Notes: generated from the sequence alone by a model not told the origin. Counted from the stretch's first letter, positions 8,259 to 17,434 are shown. The stretch: 64,000 nt of DNA from Alistipes communis (GCF_006542665.1 NZ_AP019735.1:3100001-3164000); one strand, 5' to 3'. Translations and numbers: made by a program.

Positions 8259-9482
8259 ATGGAATCTCAGGTAGAAATCATCCAGATCAACATAGCCGGA
8301 AAGGACCAGCCCGGCCTCACGTCGTCGCTCACGGACATCCTGGCGCGCTACGACGCCTTCATTCTCGACATCGGCCAGGCCAATATCCATCAGTCGCTTA
8401 CGCTGGGAATCCTGATCAAGACGACCTCCGACAAATCGGGTGCCATCATGAAGGAGCTGCTCTTCAAATCTTCGGAGCTGGGCATCAACATCCGCTTTAC
8501 GCCCATCAGCGAGGAGCGCTACACGGCATGGGTGGGTATGCAGGGCAAGAACCGCTACATCATCACGCTGCTGGGGCGTCAGCTCACGGCGCGCCACATC
8601 GCCGACGTGGCGGGCGTGATCTCGCGGCAGGGGCTCAACATCGACGCGATCAAGCGCATGACGGGCCGCGTTCCGCTGCACGAAGACGAACGGGCGCCCA
8701 AGTCGTGCATCGAATTCTCGGTGCGCGGATCGCTCACCGAGGAGGCCACGACGGCCATTCAGGAGCAGTTCATGTCCTTCTCGAACAACGGGGTGGACAT
8801 CTCGTTCCAGCGCGACGACATCTTCCGCCGCAGCCGGAGGCTGATCTGTTTCGACATGGATTCGACGCTCATCGAGACCGAAGTGATCGACGAACTGGCC
8901 GAACGGGCGGGCGTCGGCGCGCAAGTGCGCGCCATCACCGAACGCGCGATGCGGGGCGAGATCGACTTCCGCGAGAGTTTCACCGAGCGCGTGGCGCTGC
9001 TCAAAGGGCTCGACGTCTCGGTCATGGAGGAGATCGCGCAACAGCTGCCCATTACCGAAGGACTCGAACGCATGATGACCATTCTCAAACGCGTGGGCTA
9101 CAAGACGGCGATCCTTTCGGGCGGCTTCACCTATTTCGGCAACTACCTGCGGCAGCGGTTCGGCTTCGACTACGTCTATGCCAATGAATTGGAGATCGTC
9201 GACGGCCGTCTCACGGGACGCTACGCGGGCGAGATCGTCGACGGCCGCCGCAAGGCCGAACTGCTGCGGCTTCTGTGCCAGTTCGAGAACATCAATATCG
9301 CCCAGTCGATCGCCGTGGGCGACGGCGCCAACGACCTGCCGATGCTCTCGCTCGCGGGACTCGGCATCGCCTTCCACGCCAAACCGAAGGTGAAGGCCAC
9401 CGCCGGCCAATCGATCTCCACGATCGGCCTCGACGGCATCCTCTATTTCCTGGGATTGAAAGATTCGTGGATCGAACGATGA
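8259..9482 (+). CDS. serB: Phosphoserine phosphatase with N-terminal ACT domains
   Basis: 407 residues. The N-terminal ~185 carry two ACT-type regulatory domains (IQINIAGKDQPGLTSSLTDIL; YIITLLGRQLTARHIADVAG). The C-terminal half is the HAD phosphatase domain: the nucleophile motif CFDMDSTLIETEVIDELA, then ILSGGFTYFGNYL (motif II serine), K of PKVKATA, and VGDGANDLPML (motif III). It makes L-serine, the last step of the phosphorylated pathway, and the ACT domains probably sense serine. It ends in TGA four bases before the next gene. Confidence 0.95.
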   Translation: MESQVEIIQINIAGKDQPGLTSSLTDILARYDAFILDIGQANIHQSLTLGILIKTTSDKSGAIMKELLFKSSELGINIRFTPISEERYTAWVGMQGKNRYIITLLGRQLTARHIADVAGVISRQGLNIDAIKRMTGRVPLHEDERAPKSCIEFSVRGSLTEEATTAIQEQFMSFSNNGVDISFQRDDIFRRSRRLICFDMDSTLIETEVIDELAERAGVGAQVRAITERAMRGEIDFRESFTERVALLKGLDVSVMEEIAQQLPITEGLERMMTILKRVGYKTAILSGGFTYFGNYLRQRFGFDYVYANELEIVDGRLTGRYAGEIVDGRRKAELLRLLCQFENINIAQSIAVGDGANDLPMLSLAGLGIAFHAKPKVKATAGQSISTIGLDGILYFLGLKDSWIER

Positions 9483-9486
9483 GGGA

Positions 9487-10263
9487 ATGAAACGGCCGGT
9501 CGTCATCGCGTTGCTCGCCCTGTGCGGCTTGTCGTGCGGATGCCGCGACCGTTTCGACGTGCCCGATACGCCGGCCGACGCTCCGGCGGCGAACATCACG
9601 ATCGCCTCGCTGCACGCATTTCTCCATGCGGAAACCGTCGTCGTCCGCGAGGAATTGACCGTCGGCGGTACGGTCGTGTCGAGCGACGAAGCGGGTAACT
9701 TCTACCGCACGCTGGTGCTCGACGACGGCACGGGCGGAGCCGAACTGCGTATCGCCGAATACAATCTCTACACGATCTGTCCGCCGGGCTGCCGCCTGAC
9801 CGTTTCGCTGCGGGGTTGTGCGCTCGGCGAGCGGAACGGCGTATTACAGATCGGACTGCCGCCCGATGCGTACAGCCCCTACCCGACCGGCTACATCTCC
9901 TCGCGCGTACTGCTCGAACGGCTGCTGCATCCTACGGGCGAACGGCAGGAACCCCTCGCTACACCGTGCGAAATCGCACGACTCGGCACGGCGTCGTGCG
10001 GCCGTCTGGTTCGTATCGACGCCCTGCGGTTCCGCCCCGACGCGGAACAGGCCGTCCCGCAAACGTGGGAGGGCTACCGGCTTTTCGAAGACGCCGCGGG
10101 GCGGACGATCGCCGTCTATACGAGTGCTTACGCCCGTTTCGCCGATCGGGAGATTCCGGCGGGAGAGTGCTCGCTGACGGGTGTGCTCGAATACGGCACG
10201 GCCGGCAGTTACGGCAAACAATTCATCCTCCAAATGCGCGATGAGAACGACTGCACGCATTAG
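9487..10263 (+). CDS. DUF5689-type lipoprotein 1
   Basis: 258 residues with a short lipoprotein signal (MKRPVVIALLALCGLSCGC). The mature part resembles DUF5689 / OB-fold-like surface proteins of Bacteroidota: TIASLHAFL, then VGGTVVSSDEAGNFYRTLVL, DDGTGGAELRI and a later VGVLEYGT-like segment. Function is unknown; it is probably anchored in the outer membrane. It begins 4 bases after serB and overlaps the next gene by 23 bases, so the three form one operon. Confidence 0.7.
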   Translation: MKRPVVIALLALCGLSCGCRDRFDVPDTPADAPAANITIASLHAFLHAETVVVREELTVGGTVVSSDEAGNFYRTLVLDDGTGGAELRIAEYNLYTICPPGCRLTVSLRGCALGERNGVLQIGLPPDAYSPYPTGYISSRVLLERLLHPTGERQEPLATPCEIARLGTASCGRLVRIDALRFRPDAEQAVPQTWEGYRLFEDAAGRTIAVYTSAYARFADREIPAGECSLTGVLEYGTAGSYGKQFILQMRDENDCTH

Positions 10264-11041
10264 CCTCTGCGCACTGGCACTCCTTGCCGCCGGCATCGCA
10301 GGATGCCGCGACGACGACCGGCTGTCGTACGAAAAGGATGCGCAGGAGGGTGACGTTCCGCCGATCGGTGTCCAGAGCATCAGCGTCCTCAAATCGCTCT
10401 ACCACGACCGCACGACCCGCATCACGCAGGAAATATCGATTCAGGGACACATCGTGGCCAACGACACCGCGGGCGAATTCTACAAGGAGATCGTCGTGGA
10501 GGACGACACGGGCGGCATCGTCCTCTCGATCGACGACGAACGGCTCTACCGCACCTGCCGTCTGTTCGACTTCGTCACGATCAACTGTCAGGGATTGGCG
10601 CTCGGCAGCGAGGGCGGCACGCTGCTGCTGGGAACGTTCCCCACGGGCGACTATTGCGTCGACCGTATCCCCGCGGCCGACGTGGCGCGCTACCTCGCCG
10701 TGACACCGGCCGCTACGCGCCGGCAACCGCTGACGCTCGGTTTCGAGGAGGTCGCACCCCGCCACATCAGCCGCTACGTGCGCTTCGACCGGGTGCGTTT
10801 GGCCGAGGAGGCGACGACATGGTGCGACTTCGACCCCGAAACCGGCGACCCCGTCACGACCGACCGCACGCTTCTCGATACGGCCAGCCGGCAATTCGTC
10901 GTCCGCACCGACCGCCGCTGCGACTATGCCCGCAAACCGCTGCCCGCAGGCGAAGGAACGCTCTGCGGCATCGTCGAGTATTTCAACGGCCGCTACCGCC
11001 TTCGCATCACCAACCACGAAATCCTCTTCGACCGACAATAA
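10241..11041 (+). CDS. DUF5689-type lipoprotein 2
   Basis: 266 residues from MRTTARISLCALALLAAGIA followed by the lipobox cysteine. It is paralogous to its upstream neighbour: GHIVANDTAGEFYKEIVVED, DDTGGIVLSIDD and a final GTLCGIVEYFNGRYRLRI mirror the same positions. The start at 10241 was chosen because it begins the signal peptide; a longer frame from 10181 has none. The pair may act together at the cell surface, but no substrate is indicated. Confidence 0.7.
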   Translation: MRTTARISLCALALLAAGIAGCRDDDRLSYEKDAQEGDVPPIGVQSISVLKSLYHDRTTRITQEISIQGHIVANDTAGEFYKEIVVEDDTGGIVLSIDDERLYRTCRLFDFVTINCQGLALGSEGGTLLLGTFPTGDYCVDRIPAADVARYLAVTPAATRRQPLTLGFEEVAPRHISRYVRFDRVRLAEEATTWCDFDPETGDPVTTDRTLLDTASRQFVVRTDRRCDYARKPLPAGEGTLCGIVEYFNGRYRLRITNHEILFDRQ

Positions 11042-11043
11042 AT

Positions 11044-11080
11044 CGGGGTGCAACCGTCAAGATCGCACCCCGCCTTTTTC
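11044..11080 (+). terminator. Rho-independent terminator of the serB operon
   Basis: CGGGGTGC, a 13-base loop, GCACCCCG, then CCTTTTTC directly after the second DUF5689 stop; it ends just before the convergent lpd gene. Confidence 0.8.
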
Positions 11081-11094
11081 TCCCGCCGCGCCGA

Positions 11095-12462
11095 TCAGCG
11101 CTCCGGCACCGCCGCCGCGGCTTCCATCACCCCTTCGTTCATCGTCGGGTGGGCATGGATCGTACGGGCGATCTGCCGCGCCGTGGCCCCCAGACGGCAG
11201 GCCAGCGCAGGCTCGGCGAGCATCTCGGTCACGCTGGCTCCTACCAGATGCGCCCCGATCAGCTTGCGGTCGGCGTCGAAAAGCAGTTTCACGAAGCCGT
11301 CGCGTTCGCCGGCGGCCGCAGCCTTGCCCGAGGCCATGAACGAATAGCGCCCCACCGTATAGGGAATCTCCCGGGCCAGCGCCTCGCGCTCGGTCAGGCC
11401 GACCGACGCCACCTCGGGCGAAGTGAAGACGCACGACGGGATGACCGAGTAATCCACCGGATCCGATTCGACGCCGCAGATATGTTCCACGCAGTGCAGC
11501 GCTTCGGCCGACGCGACGTGGGCCAATGCCGGTCCGGGCACGATGTCGCCCACGGCATAGACCCCCTCGACATTGGTGCGATAATGTTCGTCCACCGCGA
11601 TCTTGTCGCGTTCGACACGCACGCCCAGCTCCTCCAGCCCGAGTCCTTCGATGTTGGATTTGATGCCGACGGCCGAAAGCACCTTGTCGGCCGTAAGCTC
11701 CTCCTCGCCCTTCTTGCCTTCGATGCGCACGCGGCACCGGCCCTCGCCGTCGACCGTCACGGACTTGACCGTCGTGGAGGTCATCACCGCGATACGCTGT
11801 TTGCGGAAAGCCCGCTCCATCGTCCGCGCCACCTCCTCGTCTTCGAGCGGCATCAACTGCGGCAGGTACTCGACCACGGTCACCCGCACGCCGAGCGCAG
11901 CGTAGAACGATGCGAACTCGCAGCCGATGGCACCCGATCCGACGACGACCATCGATTCGGGCAATTCGTCGAGCACCAACGCGTCGCGCGACGAGAGGAC
12001 ATGCTCGTGGTCGATCGGCATGAAGGGCATTTCGCGCGGCCGCGCCCCCGTCGCCAGAATGATATGGTCGGCCGAAACCGTTTCGTCGGCCACGATCACA
12101 CGGCCTTCGCCCGCAAGACGGGCCTCGCCGCGCAACACATCGACCTTGTTCTTCTCCAGCAGGAACCCGACGCCCTTGCGCATCGTCTCCGAGACGCCGC
12201 GCGAACGGGCGACGATACGCGCCATATCGGGCTTCGCCTCGCCGCCGAGCGTCACGCCGAAAGCATCGGCCGTGCGGCAATAGTGGTAGACCTGCGCGCT
12301 TTTGAGCAGTGCCTTGGTGGGGATACACCCCCAGTTGAGGCAGACGCCTCCCAGCTCGGCGCGTTCGACGAGCGCCGTCTTGCGCCCCAGTTCCGCGGCT
12401 CGGAGCGCAGCACCCATACCGCCCGGGCCGCCGCCGATCACCAGAATATCGTAATGGTTCAT
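11095..12462 (-). CDS. lpdA: Dihydrolipoyl dehydrogenase (E3)
   Basis: A 455-residue FAD enzyme reoxidising dihydrolipoamide in 2-oxoacid dehydrogenase or glycine cleavage complexes. It has the FAD-binding Rossmann motif GGGPGGMGAALRAAELG, redox-active C41 and C46 in GGVCLNWGCIPTK, the NAD-binding GSGAIGCEFASFYAALG, and the C-terminal His/Glu pair in HAHPTMNEGVMEAA. No E1/E2 genes are adjacent, so the partner complex must be encoded elsewhere. It ends in TGA. Confidence 0.93.
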   Translation of the reverse strand: MNHYDILVIGGGPGGMGAALRAAELGRKTALVERAELGGVCLNWGCIPTKALLKSAQVYHYCRTADAFGVTLGGEAKPDMARIVARSRGVSETMRKGVGFLLEKNKVDVLRGEARLAGEGRVIVADETVSADHIILATGARPREMPFMPIDHEHVLSSRDALVLDELPESMVVVGSGAIGCEFASFYAALGVRVTVVEYLPQLMPLEDEEVARTMERAFRKQRIAVMTSTTVKSVTVDGEGRCRVRIEGKKGEEELTADKVLSAVGIKSNIEGLGLEELGVRVERDKIAVDEHYRTNVEGVYAVGDIVPGPALAHVASAEALHCVEHICGVESDPVDYSVIPSCVFTSPEVASVGLTEREALAREIPYTVGRYSFMASGKAAAAGERDGFVKLLFDADRKLIGAHLVGASVTEMLAEPALACRLGATARQIARTIHAHPTMNEGVMEAAAAVPER

Positions 12463-12514
12463 AACGTATGTATTTTCAACGGGACGGATTGTCCTTTACA
12501 CAACCCGTCACCCC

Positions 12515-14197
12515 TTAATTTTTAATTACTTTCAACGTCTCGCCGTTGTCGGCCGCCACGGCGCGCTGCCACTTCTCGTCGTAACCCGGGAAAAGTATTT
12601 CGCCCGGGATATCGCGGCCGTTGCCGTTATCCTTGAATTTGCCGGGTTCGGTCTCGCCCTTCACATTGCCGTCGATGTACTTCACCAGCAAATATTCGTC
12701 CATCTGCTTCCACAGATCGAACAAGGTCTGGGCCATCATCACCGAATAGTCGGTCACGTACTTCACGCGCGCCTCCCCTTCGAGCTTCCGCGCCTCGGCC
12801 GTGACCTCGCGCACCTCGCCGAGCACCCGATTCTCCCACCGATCGGCTACCGCCTGCAAATCCTTCGACATGCGGTCGTAGCGCAGGTAGGCGAAATTCG
12901 TGACGCGGTTGAAGAGCCAGAACATCGACGTGGGGGAATACTTCAACATCGACCCGTTGTTTTCGCTCAGACATTCGGGCACGCGATCGATCGAGCAATA
13001 GATCGGCGTAAGACACGACGTGGCGGCATCGTCGACGCCGAACCACAGAATCCCCAGATCGTCGCCCGCCGCACGGTTCGCCTGCGCCACCAGCCAGAAA
13101 CCGGTCTGCTGCGTGGCCGTGGCGCGTTCGTTGACGTACTCCGTACCGTCGACTTCGAACGACATCGGCCGCCAGCGATACGGCAGCCCGCAGCCGCCGG
13201 CACCCAGATCCCTGGTCATGTCCATCGGCGTCCCCTCGTAGTGGTCACGCATGGCATCGAATACCTCCTTGGGAGAGACCTTTTTCGAAGGTTTCACCCA
13301 CAGCGGCATCCGGTTGGCGGGATTGTGCCCCATCGCGTAGTCGGTATAGGTGTCCATTCCGTCGGCCACGCGACGGAAAAAACTCCACACGCGGGCTTCG
13401 CAGGCACGCAGCGCCGAGAAATCGGCCGGCGCATAAGCGTCGCAGAAACTGAACTCCGCATCCGGTCCCTCGTAGTACCCCATCTCGCGGGCGAACGAGA
13501 TCACGTCGGGCGAATAGAGGCAGTTATCGGGATCGTCGAGCGGGAAGGTCGTGATGCGCGCCTGATTGGCATGGCCCGACACATAACCGTCGGGAATGCG
13601 GCGCGCCACCCACACGATTCCCTTGCGGGCGTTGCCGCCCTTGCCGTCCGGTTCGAAACCCTTGCCGATCACCTCCATGATCCACGCCTCGTCCGCATCG
13701 GCGATCGAAAACGACTCGCCTTCCGACGCATAGCCGTAGGTATCGGCCAAATCGGCCATCACGCGGATCGCCTCGCGCGCCGTGCGGGCGCGTTGCAGCG
13801 TGATGTAGATCATCGAACCGTAGTCCATGCGTCCCGTCGAATCGGCCAGTTCGCCGCGGCCGCCGTAGGTCGTTTCGGTGATGATGAGCGAATGTTCATT
13901 CATGTTCCCCACCGTGGAATAGGGATGTTCCACCTGCGGGATGTCGCCCAGATAACGCCCCGTGTCCCACTCGTAGACGGAGAGCATTTCGCCCGGACGG
14001 AACCCGCCCTTCGGTGCGTTGAACTTATAGAGGCAGCCGTACAGCGCATGCGAATCGGCGGAATAGCTCACCAGCGTCGTCGAATCGGTCGAAGCGCCGC
14101 GCGTGACGATGAAGTTGGTACACGCTCCGGCAGGAGTGCTTTCGAGCAAAAGGAACGGCGTCAAGACCGTCAGCAGACAAAATAAAGGCTTCTTCAT
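12515..14197 (-). CDS. C69 family dipeptidase, secreted
   Basis: 560 residues from MKKPLFCLLTVLTPFLLLES, a signal peptide ending AGA before C26. That cysteine (CTNFIVTRGASTDSTTLVSY) is the expected N-terminal nucleophile of peptidase family C69/U34 (PepD-like Ntn hydrolases). NMNEHSLIITETTYGGR and HANQARITTFPLDDPDN are typical family segments. It should cleave dipeptides in the periplasm or at the surface. Divergent from yggS. Confidence 0.88.
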   Translation of the reverse strand: MKKPLFCLLTVLTPFLLLESTPAGACTNFIVTRGASTDSTTLVSYSADSHALYGCLYKFNAPKGGFRPGEMLSVYEWDTGRYLGDIPQVEHPYSTVGNMNEHSLIITETTYGGRGELADSTGRMDYGSMIYITLQRARTAREAIRVMADLADTYGYASEGESFSIADADEAWIMEVIGKGFEPDGKGGNARKGIVWVARRIPDGYVSGHANQARITTFPLDDPDNCLYSPDVISFAREMGYYEGPDAEFSFCDAYAPADFSALRACEARVWSFFRRVADGMDTYTDYAMGHNPANRMPLWVKPSKKVSPKEVFDAMRDHYEGTPMDMTRDLGAGGCGLPYRWRPMSFEVDGTEYVNERATATQQTGFWLVAQANRAAGDDLGILWFGVDDAATSCLTPIYCSIDRVPECLSENNGSMLKYSPTSMFWLFNRVTNFAYLRYDRMSKDLQAVADRWENRVLGEVREVTAEARKLEGEARVKYVTDYSVMMAQTLFDLWKQMDEYLLVKYIDGNVKGETEPGKFKDNGNGRDIPGEILFPGYDEKWQRAVAADNGETLKVIKN

Positions 14198-14218
14198 AAA
14201 CAAAATCGGGTTTGCGGT

Positions 14219-14247
14219 CAAAAATACGAAAAAATTATCTAATTTTA
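14219..14247. promoter_or_regulatory. Divergent C69 peptidase / yggS promoter boxes
   Basis: The minus strand has TATTTTTG at 14219-14226, before the peptidase. The plus strand has TAATTTTA at 14240-14247, about 30 bases before the yggS ATG. -33 boxes are weak. Confidence 0.5.
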
Positions 14248-14276
14248 CCCGAGCGTTAACCGAAAAAAGAGAGAGT

Positions 14277-14963
14277 ATGTCGATCAGAAGTCAATTATCG
14301 GACGTGCGGGAGACACTGCCCGAAGGCGTCACGCTGGTGGCCGTATCCAAAACGCACGCCCCGGCCCTCATCGAAGAGGCTTACGCCGCAGGACAACGCA
14401 TCTTCGGCGAGAGCCGGCCGCAGGAGCTGGCCGCAAAATACGAAGCGTTGCCCAAGGACATCGAATGGCACATGATCGGGCACCTGCAAACCAACAAGGT
14501 AAAGCTCATCGCCCCCTTCGTCGCGCTGATCCATTCGGCCGACAGCGAACGGCTCATCCGGGTAATCAACGACGAGGCGATCCGCAACGGCCGCGTAATC
14601 GACATTCTGCTCGAAATCCACGTCGCGGACGAGGAGACCAAGTCGGGATGGACCTACGACGCGCTGCTGAAATACGTCAAAAGCGGTGCACTGGCAGCCA
14701 TGAAAGGCGTCCGCGTGCGCGGCGTCATGGGTATCGCCACCTACACCTCCAACGAATTCCGCGTACGGCTCGACTTCGAACTGCTGCAACAATATAAAAA
14801 GGAGCTGGAAGCGTATTTCGACTCCTCGTTCGACACGCTCTCGATGGGCATGTCGGACGACTATCCGCTGGCGCTGGACTACGGAACGACGATGGTACGC
14901 ATCGGGTCGCTCATCTTCGGCAAACGCGACTACGCGGCCGCTGAAAAAGAGGCGACGGTCTGA
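14277..14963 (+). CDS. yggS: PLP homeostasis protein, YggS family
   Basis: 228 residues from MSIRSQLSDVRETLPEG; the longer frame upstream is not supported. VTLVAVSKTH carries the PLP-binding lysine near residue 28. GESRPQELAAKYEALP, WHMIGHLQTNKVK, LSMGMSDDYPLAL and TMVRIGSLIFGKR are the hallmark segments of the YggS/PROSC family, which binds PLP without known catalysis and keeps free PLP low. The usual GENYVQE is here GESRPQE. It ends in TGA and is followed by a strong hairpin. Confidence 0.92.
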   Translation: MSIRSQLSDVRETLPEGVTLVAVSKTHAPALIEEAYAAGQRIFGESRPQELAAKYEALPKDIEWHMIGHLQTNKVKLIAPFVALIHSADSERLIRVINDEAIRNGRVIDILLEIHVADEETKSGWTYDALLKYVKSGALAAMKGVRVRGVMGIATYTSNEFRVRLDFELLQQYKKELEAYFDSSFDTLSMGMSDDYPLALDYGTTMVRIGSLIFGKRDYAAAEKEATV

Positions 14964-14994
14964 CCTCCGGCCGAATCCCGCCGCCGATACTGAA

Positions 14995-15033
14995 AATCCG
15001 CCCCTGCCGCAACGATCGCGACAGGGGCGGATT
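14995..15033 (+). terminator. Hairpin terminator after yggS
   Basis: AATCCGCCCCTG and CAGGGGCGGATT pair perfectly over 12 bp around a 15-base loop, then CGTTATGCTTATTTTC follows. The U-run is weak, so termination could be partial. Confidence 0.6.
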
Positions 15034-15164
15034 CGTTATGCTTATTTTCAACGAACATTCCGAATTTTCGTCCGCTGCCGGCACCGTTCGCGATGCCGAA
15101 ATATAAGATACCGAACACGAATGGATTGTTACAAAGAAGCTTTTCCCTCTCCCTGCCGCACGGC

Positions 15165-15467
15165 TCATGCAATCGGTGCGATTTCCTCCCACAGGTGTTT
15201 CGAAAGATCGACACAGCCGTTGCGGCGAAACGTCACGCCCTCGCGCTCCAACAACTCCCGCTGAGCCGGCCATCCGGGCGCAAGCCTTCCGCTGCTGTTC
15301 ACGACGCGGTGACAGGGCAATCCTTCGGGAGCATTCGCCAGCGCCCGTCCCGCCCGCCGCGCCCAACGGGGACGCTGCGCGAGCCGCGCCAACTGTCCGT
15401 AAGTCACGACCCTGCCCGGCGGTATCTGGCGGACGATATCGTAAATTTCGGCGTCGAACTCCCCCAT
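15165..15467 (-). CDS. MGMT-family DNA-binding domain protein
   Basis: 100 residues, only the C-terminal active domain of O6-alkylguanine-DNA methyltransferases. It starts MGEFDAEIYDIVRQIPPGRV and has VTYGQLARLA (helix-turn-helix region) and LPCHRVVNSSG with cysteine C52. Alkyltransferase-like (ATL) proteins of this length usually have Trp at that place, so the retained Cys leaves true methyl transfer possible. Role: recognition or repair of O6-alkylguanine. The ATG overlaps the obgE stop as TAATG, which implies translational coupling. It ends in TGA. Confidence 0.8.
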   Translation of the reverse strand: MGEFDAEIYDIVRQIPPGRVVTYGQLARLAQRPRWARRAGRALANAPEGLPCHRVVNSSGRLAPGWPAQRELLEREGVTFRRNGCVDLSKHLWEEIAPIA

Positions 15468-16480
15468 TACTTATGCAGCGCCTCCCACAGCAGATCCTTC
15501 AACTGCGGAATGTTGTATCCCGTCACCGATGAGATGAAAAGCGCCGGAATCCCTTCGGGCAGGTGCGTCCGCATCTCGGCGATCAACTGCTCGTCGAGCA
15601 TGTCGCTCTTCGTCACGGCCAGTAACCGCTGCTTGTCCAGCAACTCCGGATTGTACTGCGTCAACTCGCCCAGCAGGATTTCGTACTCGCGGCGAATATC
15701 GTCGGCATCGGCCGGCACCATGAACAACAGCACCGAATTACGCTCGATATGGCGCAGGAAGCGCAGCCCCAGTCCGCGCCCCTCGTGCGCCCCCTCGATG
15801 ATGCCCGGGATGTCGGCCATGACGAACGACTTGCCGTCACGACACTCGACGATACCTAGATTGGGTTCGAGCGTCGTGAAGGCGTAGTTGGCGATCTTGG
15901 GCTTGGCTGCCGACACGACCGACAGCAGCGTCGACTTGCCGGCATTCGGGAATCCGACCAGCCCGACGTCGGCGAGCACCTTCAACTCCAATACGAAAGC
16001 CCCTTCGTCGCCCTCCTCGCCCGGCTGCGCATAACGCGGCGCCTGATTCGTCGCACTCTTGAAGTGCCAGTTGCCCAGTCCTCCGCGGCCGCCTTTGAGC
16101 AGTACCAGCCGCTCGCCGTCGGCCGTCACCTCGCCCACGGGCACCAACTCCGTCTCGCCCTGCTCGTTCTCCACGACACGCTTGGCCACCGTGCCCAGCG
16201 GCACGGGGATGACGATGTCGCGCGCATCTTTGCCCGACGAACGGGCACCCGACCCGCCCTCGCCGTCCTCGGCGAACTGGTGGCGCTGGTATTTGAGGTG
16301 GATGAGCGTCCAATACTGACTGTCGCCCTGCAAAACGATGCTGCCGCCCCGTCCGCCGTCGCCGCCATCGGGGCCGCCGAAGGCGACGAACTTCTCCCGA
16401 CGGAAATGCGCCGAACCGGCACCGCCGTGCCCCGAACGGGCGAAAATCTTCACGTAGTCTACAAAGTTCGAACCAGCCAT
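15467..16480 (-). CDS. obgE: GTPase ObgE/CgtA
   Basis: 337 residues from MAGSNFVDYVKIFARSG. The Gly-rich Obg fold occupies about residues 1-158 (GPDGGDGGRGGSI). The G domain follows with G1 GFPNAGKST, switch region, G3 ADIPGIIEGAHEGRGLG, G4 TKSD and G5 SSVTG. It is an essential ribosome-assembly and stress GTPase. No C-terminal OCT extension is present, which is common in this phylum. The promoter lies in the palindromic repeat immediately upstream; the MGMT gene is coupled downstream. Confidence 0.95.
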   Translation of the reverse strand: MAGSNFVDYVKIFARSGHGGAGSAHFRREKFVAFGGPDGGDGGRGGSIVLQGDSQYWTLIHLKYQRHQFAEDGEGGSGARSSGKDARDIVIPVPLGTVAKRVVENEQGETELVPVGEVTADGERLVLLKGGRGGLGNWHFKSATNQAPRYAQPGEEGDEGAFVLELKVLADVGLVGFPNAGKSTLLSVVSAAKPKIANYAFTTLEPNLGIVECRDGKSFVMADIPGIIEGAHEGRGLGLRFLRHIERNSVLLFMVPADADDIRREYEILLGELTQYNPELLDKQRLLAVTKSDMLDEQLIAEMRTHLPEGIPALFISSVTGYNIPQLKDLLWEALHK

Positions 16481-16500
16481 ATTACGTCGATTTAAGGGGA

Positions 16501-16624
16501 CAAAGATACGAATAAGCGAGGGCAATGTCAAATTTATTTGAACATTGCCGAGCGGGAGTATCTTCGGCGTCAGCCAAAGTACGATTAAGCGAGGGCAAAA
16601 GCAAACTCGTTTGCATTTTGCCGA
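16501..16624 (-). repeat. Two copies of the palindromic repeat carrying the obgE promoter
   Basis: Unit 1 (16501-16562) has, on the minus strand, TTTG (16529-16532), a 20-base spacer and TATCTTTG (16501-16508), ending 20 bases before the obgE ATG. Its hairpin is identical to the galM copy. Unit 2 (about 16575-16624) has a different stem (GGCAAAA-GCAAAC / GTTTGC-A-TTTTGCC) and a -7 box shortened to TACTTTG. Confidence 0.85.
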
Positions 16625-16666
16625 TCCTCTGCTGCGAAAAGCGGAAGCGGAAATCCCCGTCGCGGT

Positions 16667-17296
16667 TCAGACGCCGGCTCCGAGTATCCGCCGGACCTCC
16701 TCCCGCCAGTCGGAATTGCTGCGCGGGCAGAAGGTCCGATAACCCAACGCCGCGCCGGCGGCGGCATTGGCCGCGCTGTCGTCGATGAAGAGCGTCTCGG
16801 CAGGAACGAGCGGGGCCTCGGCCGCCATGCGGTCGAAAATCGCCCGATCGGGTTTCATGCACTTCATCTCGTAGGAGAGGAACAACTTGTCGAAATAGGC
16901 GTCGAGCGGCTTTCCGGCAGGCGAAAATTCGCTGCTGCGCGCCCAGTCCATCACGAAGGGATTGGTGTTGCTCAGCACATAGAGCCGGTAGTCGCGGCGC
17001 AACTCCTCCAAACAGGCCAGTCGTTCGAGCGAAACCGGCAGCAGGAAGAACCCCAGCCACGCCTCGCGCGCCTCGGCATAACTCACCTCCCGACCGGCGC
17101 ACTCGCCCAGCCGCCGGACGAATTCGTCGGCCCCGATCCGGCCGCTTTCGAGTTCGCGGAAGAACCCGCGCTGGTGATAGCTGTCCAGATATTCCGCCGG
17201 ATTTTTCAGTCCGACGCGTTCGAACGCCGCCAGCGCCCGCGAAAACTCGAAGTCGGCGATGATCCCCCCGAAGTCGAAAACAAGATTCTTGATCAT
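16667..17296 (-). CDS. HAD-family phosphatase (HAD-IA, YihX-like)
   Basis: 209 residues from MIKNLVFDFGGIIADFEFSR. Motif I is DFGG rather than DxDG, as in HAD-IA variant 3 enzymes. VLSNTNPFVMDWA is motif II, KCMKPDRAIFDRM carries the motif III lysine and TLFIDDSAANAAAG is motif IV. Related enzymes dephosphorylate sugar phosphates such as glucose-1-phosphate or FMN; the substrate here is not indicated. The ORF extends upstream but the extension lacks family similarity. It ends in TGA. Confidence 0.85.
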   Translation of the reverse strand: MIKNLVFDFGGIIADFEFSRALAAFERVGLKNPAEYLDSYHQRGFFRELESGRIGADEFVRRLGECAGREVSYAEAREAWLGFFLLPVSLERLACLEELRRDYRLYVLSNTNPFVMDWARSSEFSPAGKPLDAYFDKLFLSYEMKCMKPDRAIFDRMAAEAPLVPAETLFIDDSAANAAAGAALGYRTFCPRSNSDWREEVRRILGAGV

Positions 17297-17434
17297 AATC
17301 CGCTTTTTAGAGAGGCGAATATAGGCAAATTCGGGCAAATACGCAAACGCTCCCCCGCACGCCGGCGCATGTTCCGACGCCCGCACGATCGGGGCCGGCC
17401 GCCGAACCCGAAAAGCATCCGGTCTCCGCAAACG

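Noticed and set aside
10654..12525. A 623-codon plus-strand frame over lpdA
   Set aside because: No start context or domain; lpdA on the other strand is unambiguous.
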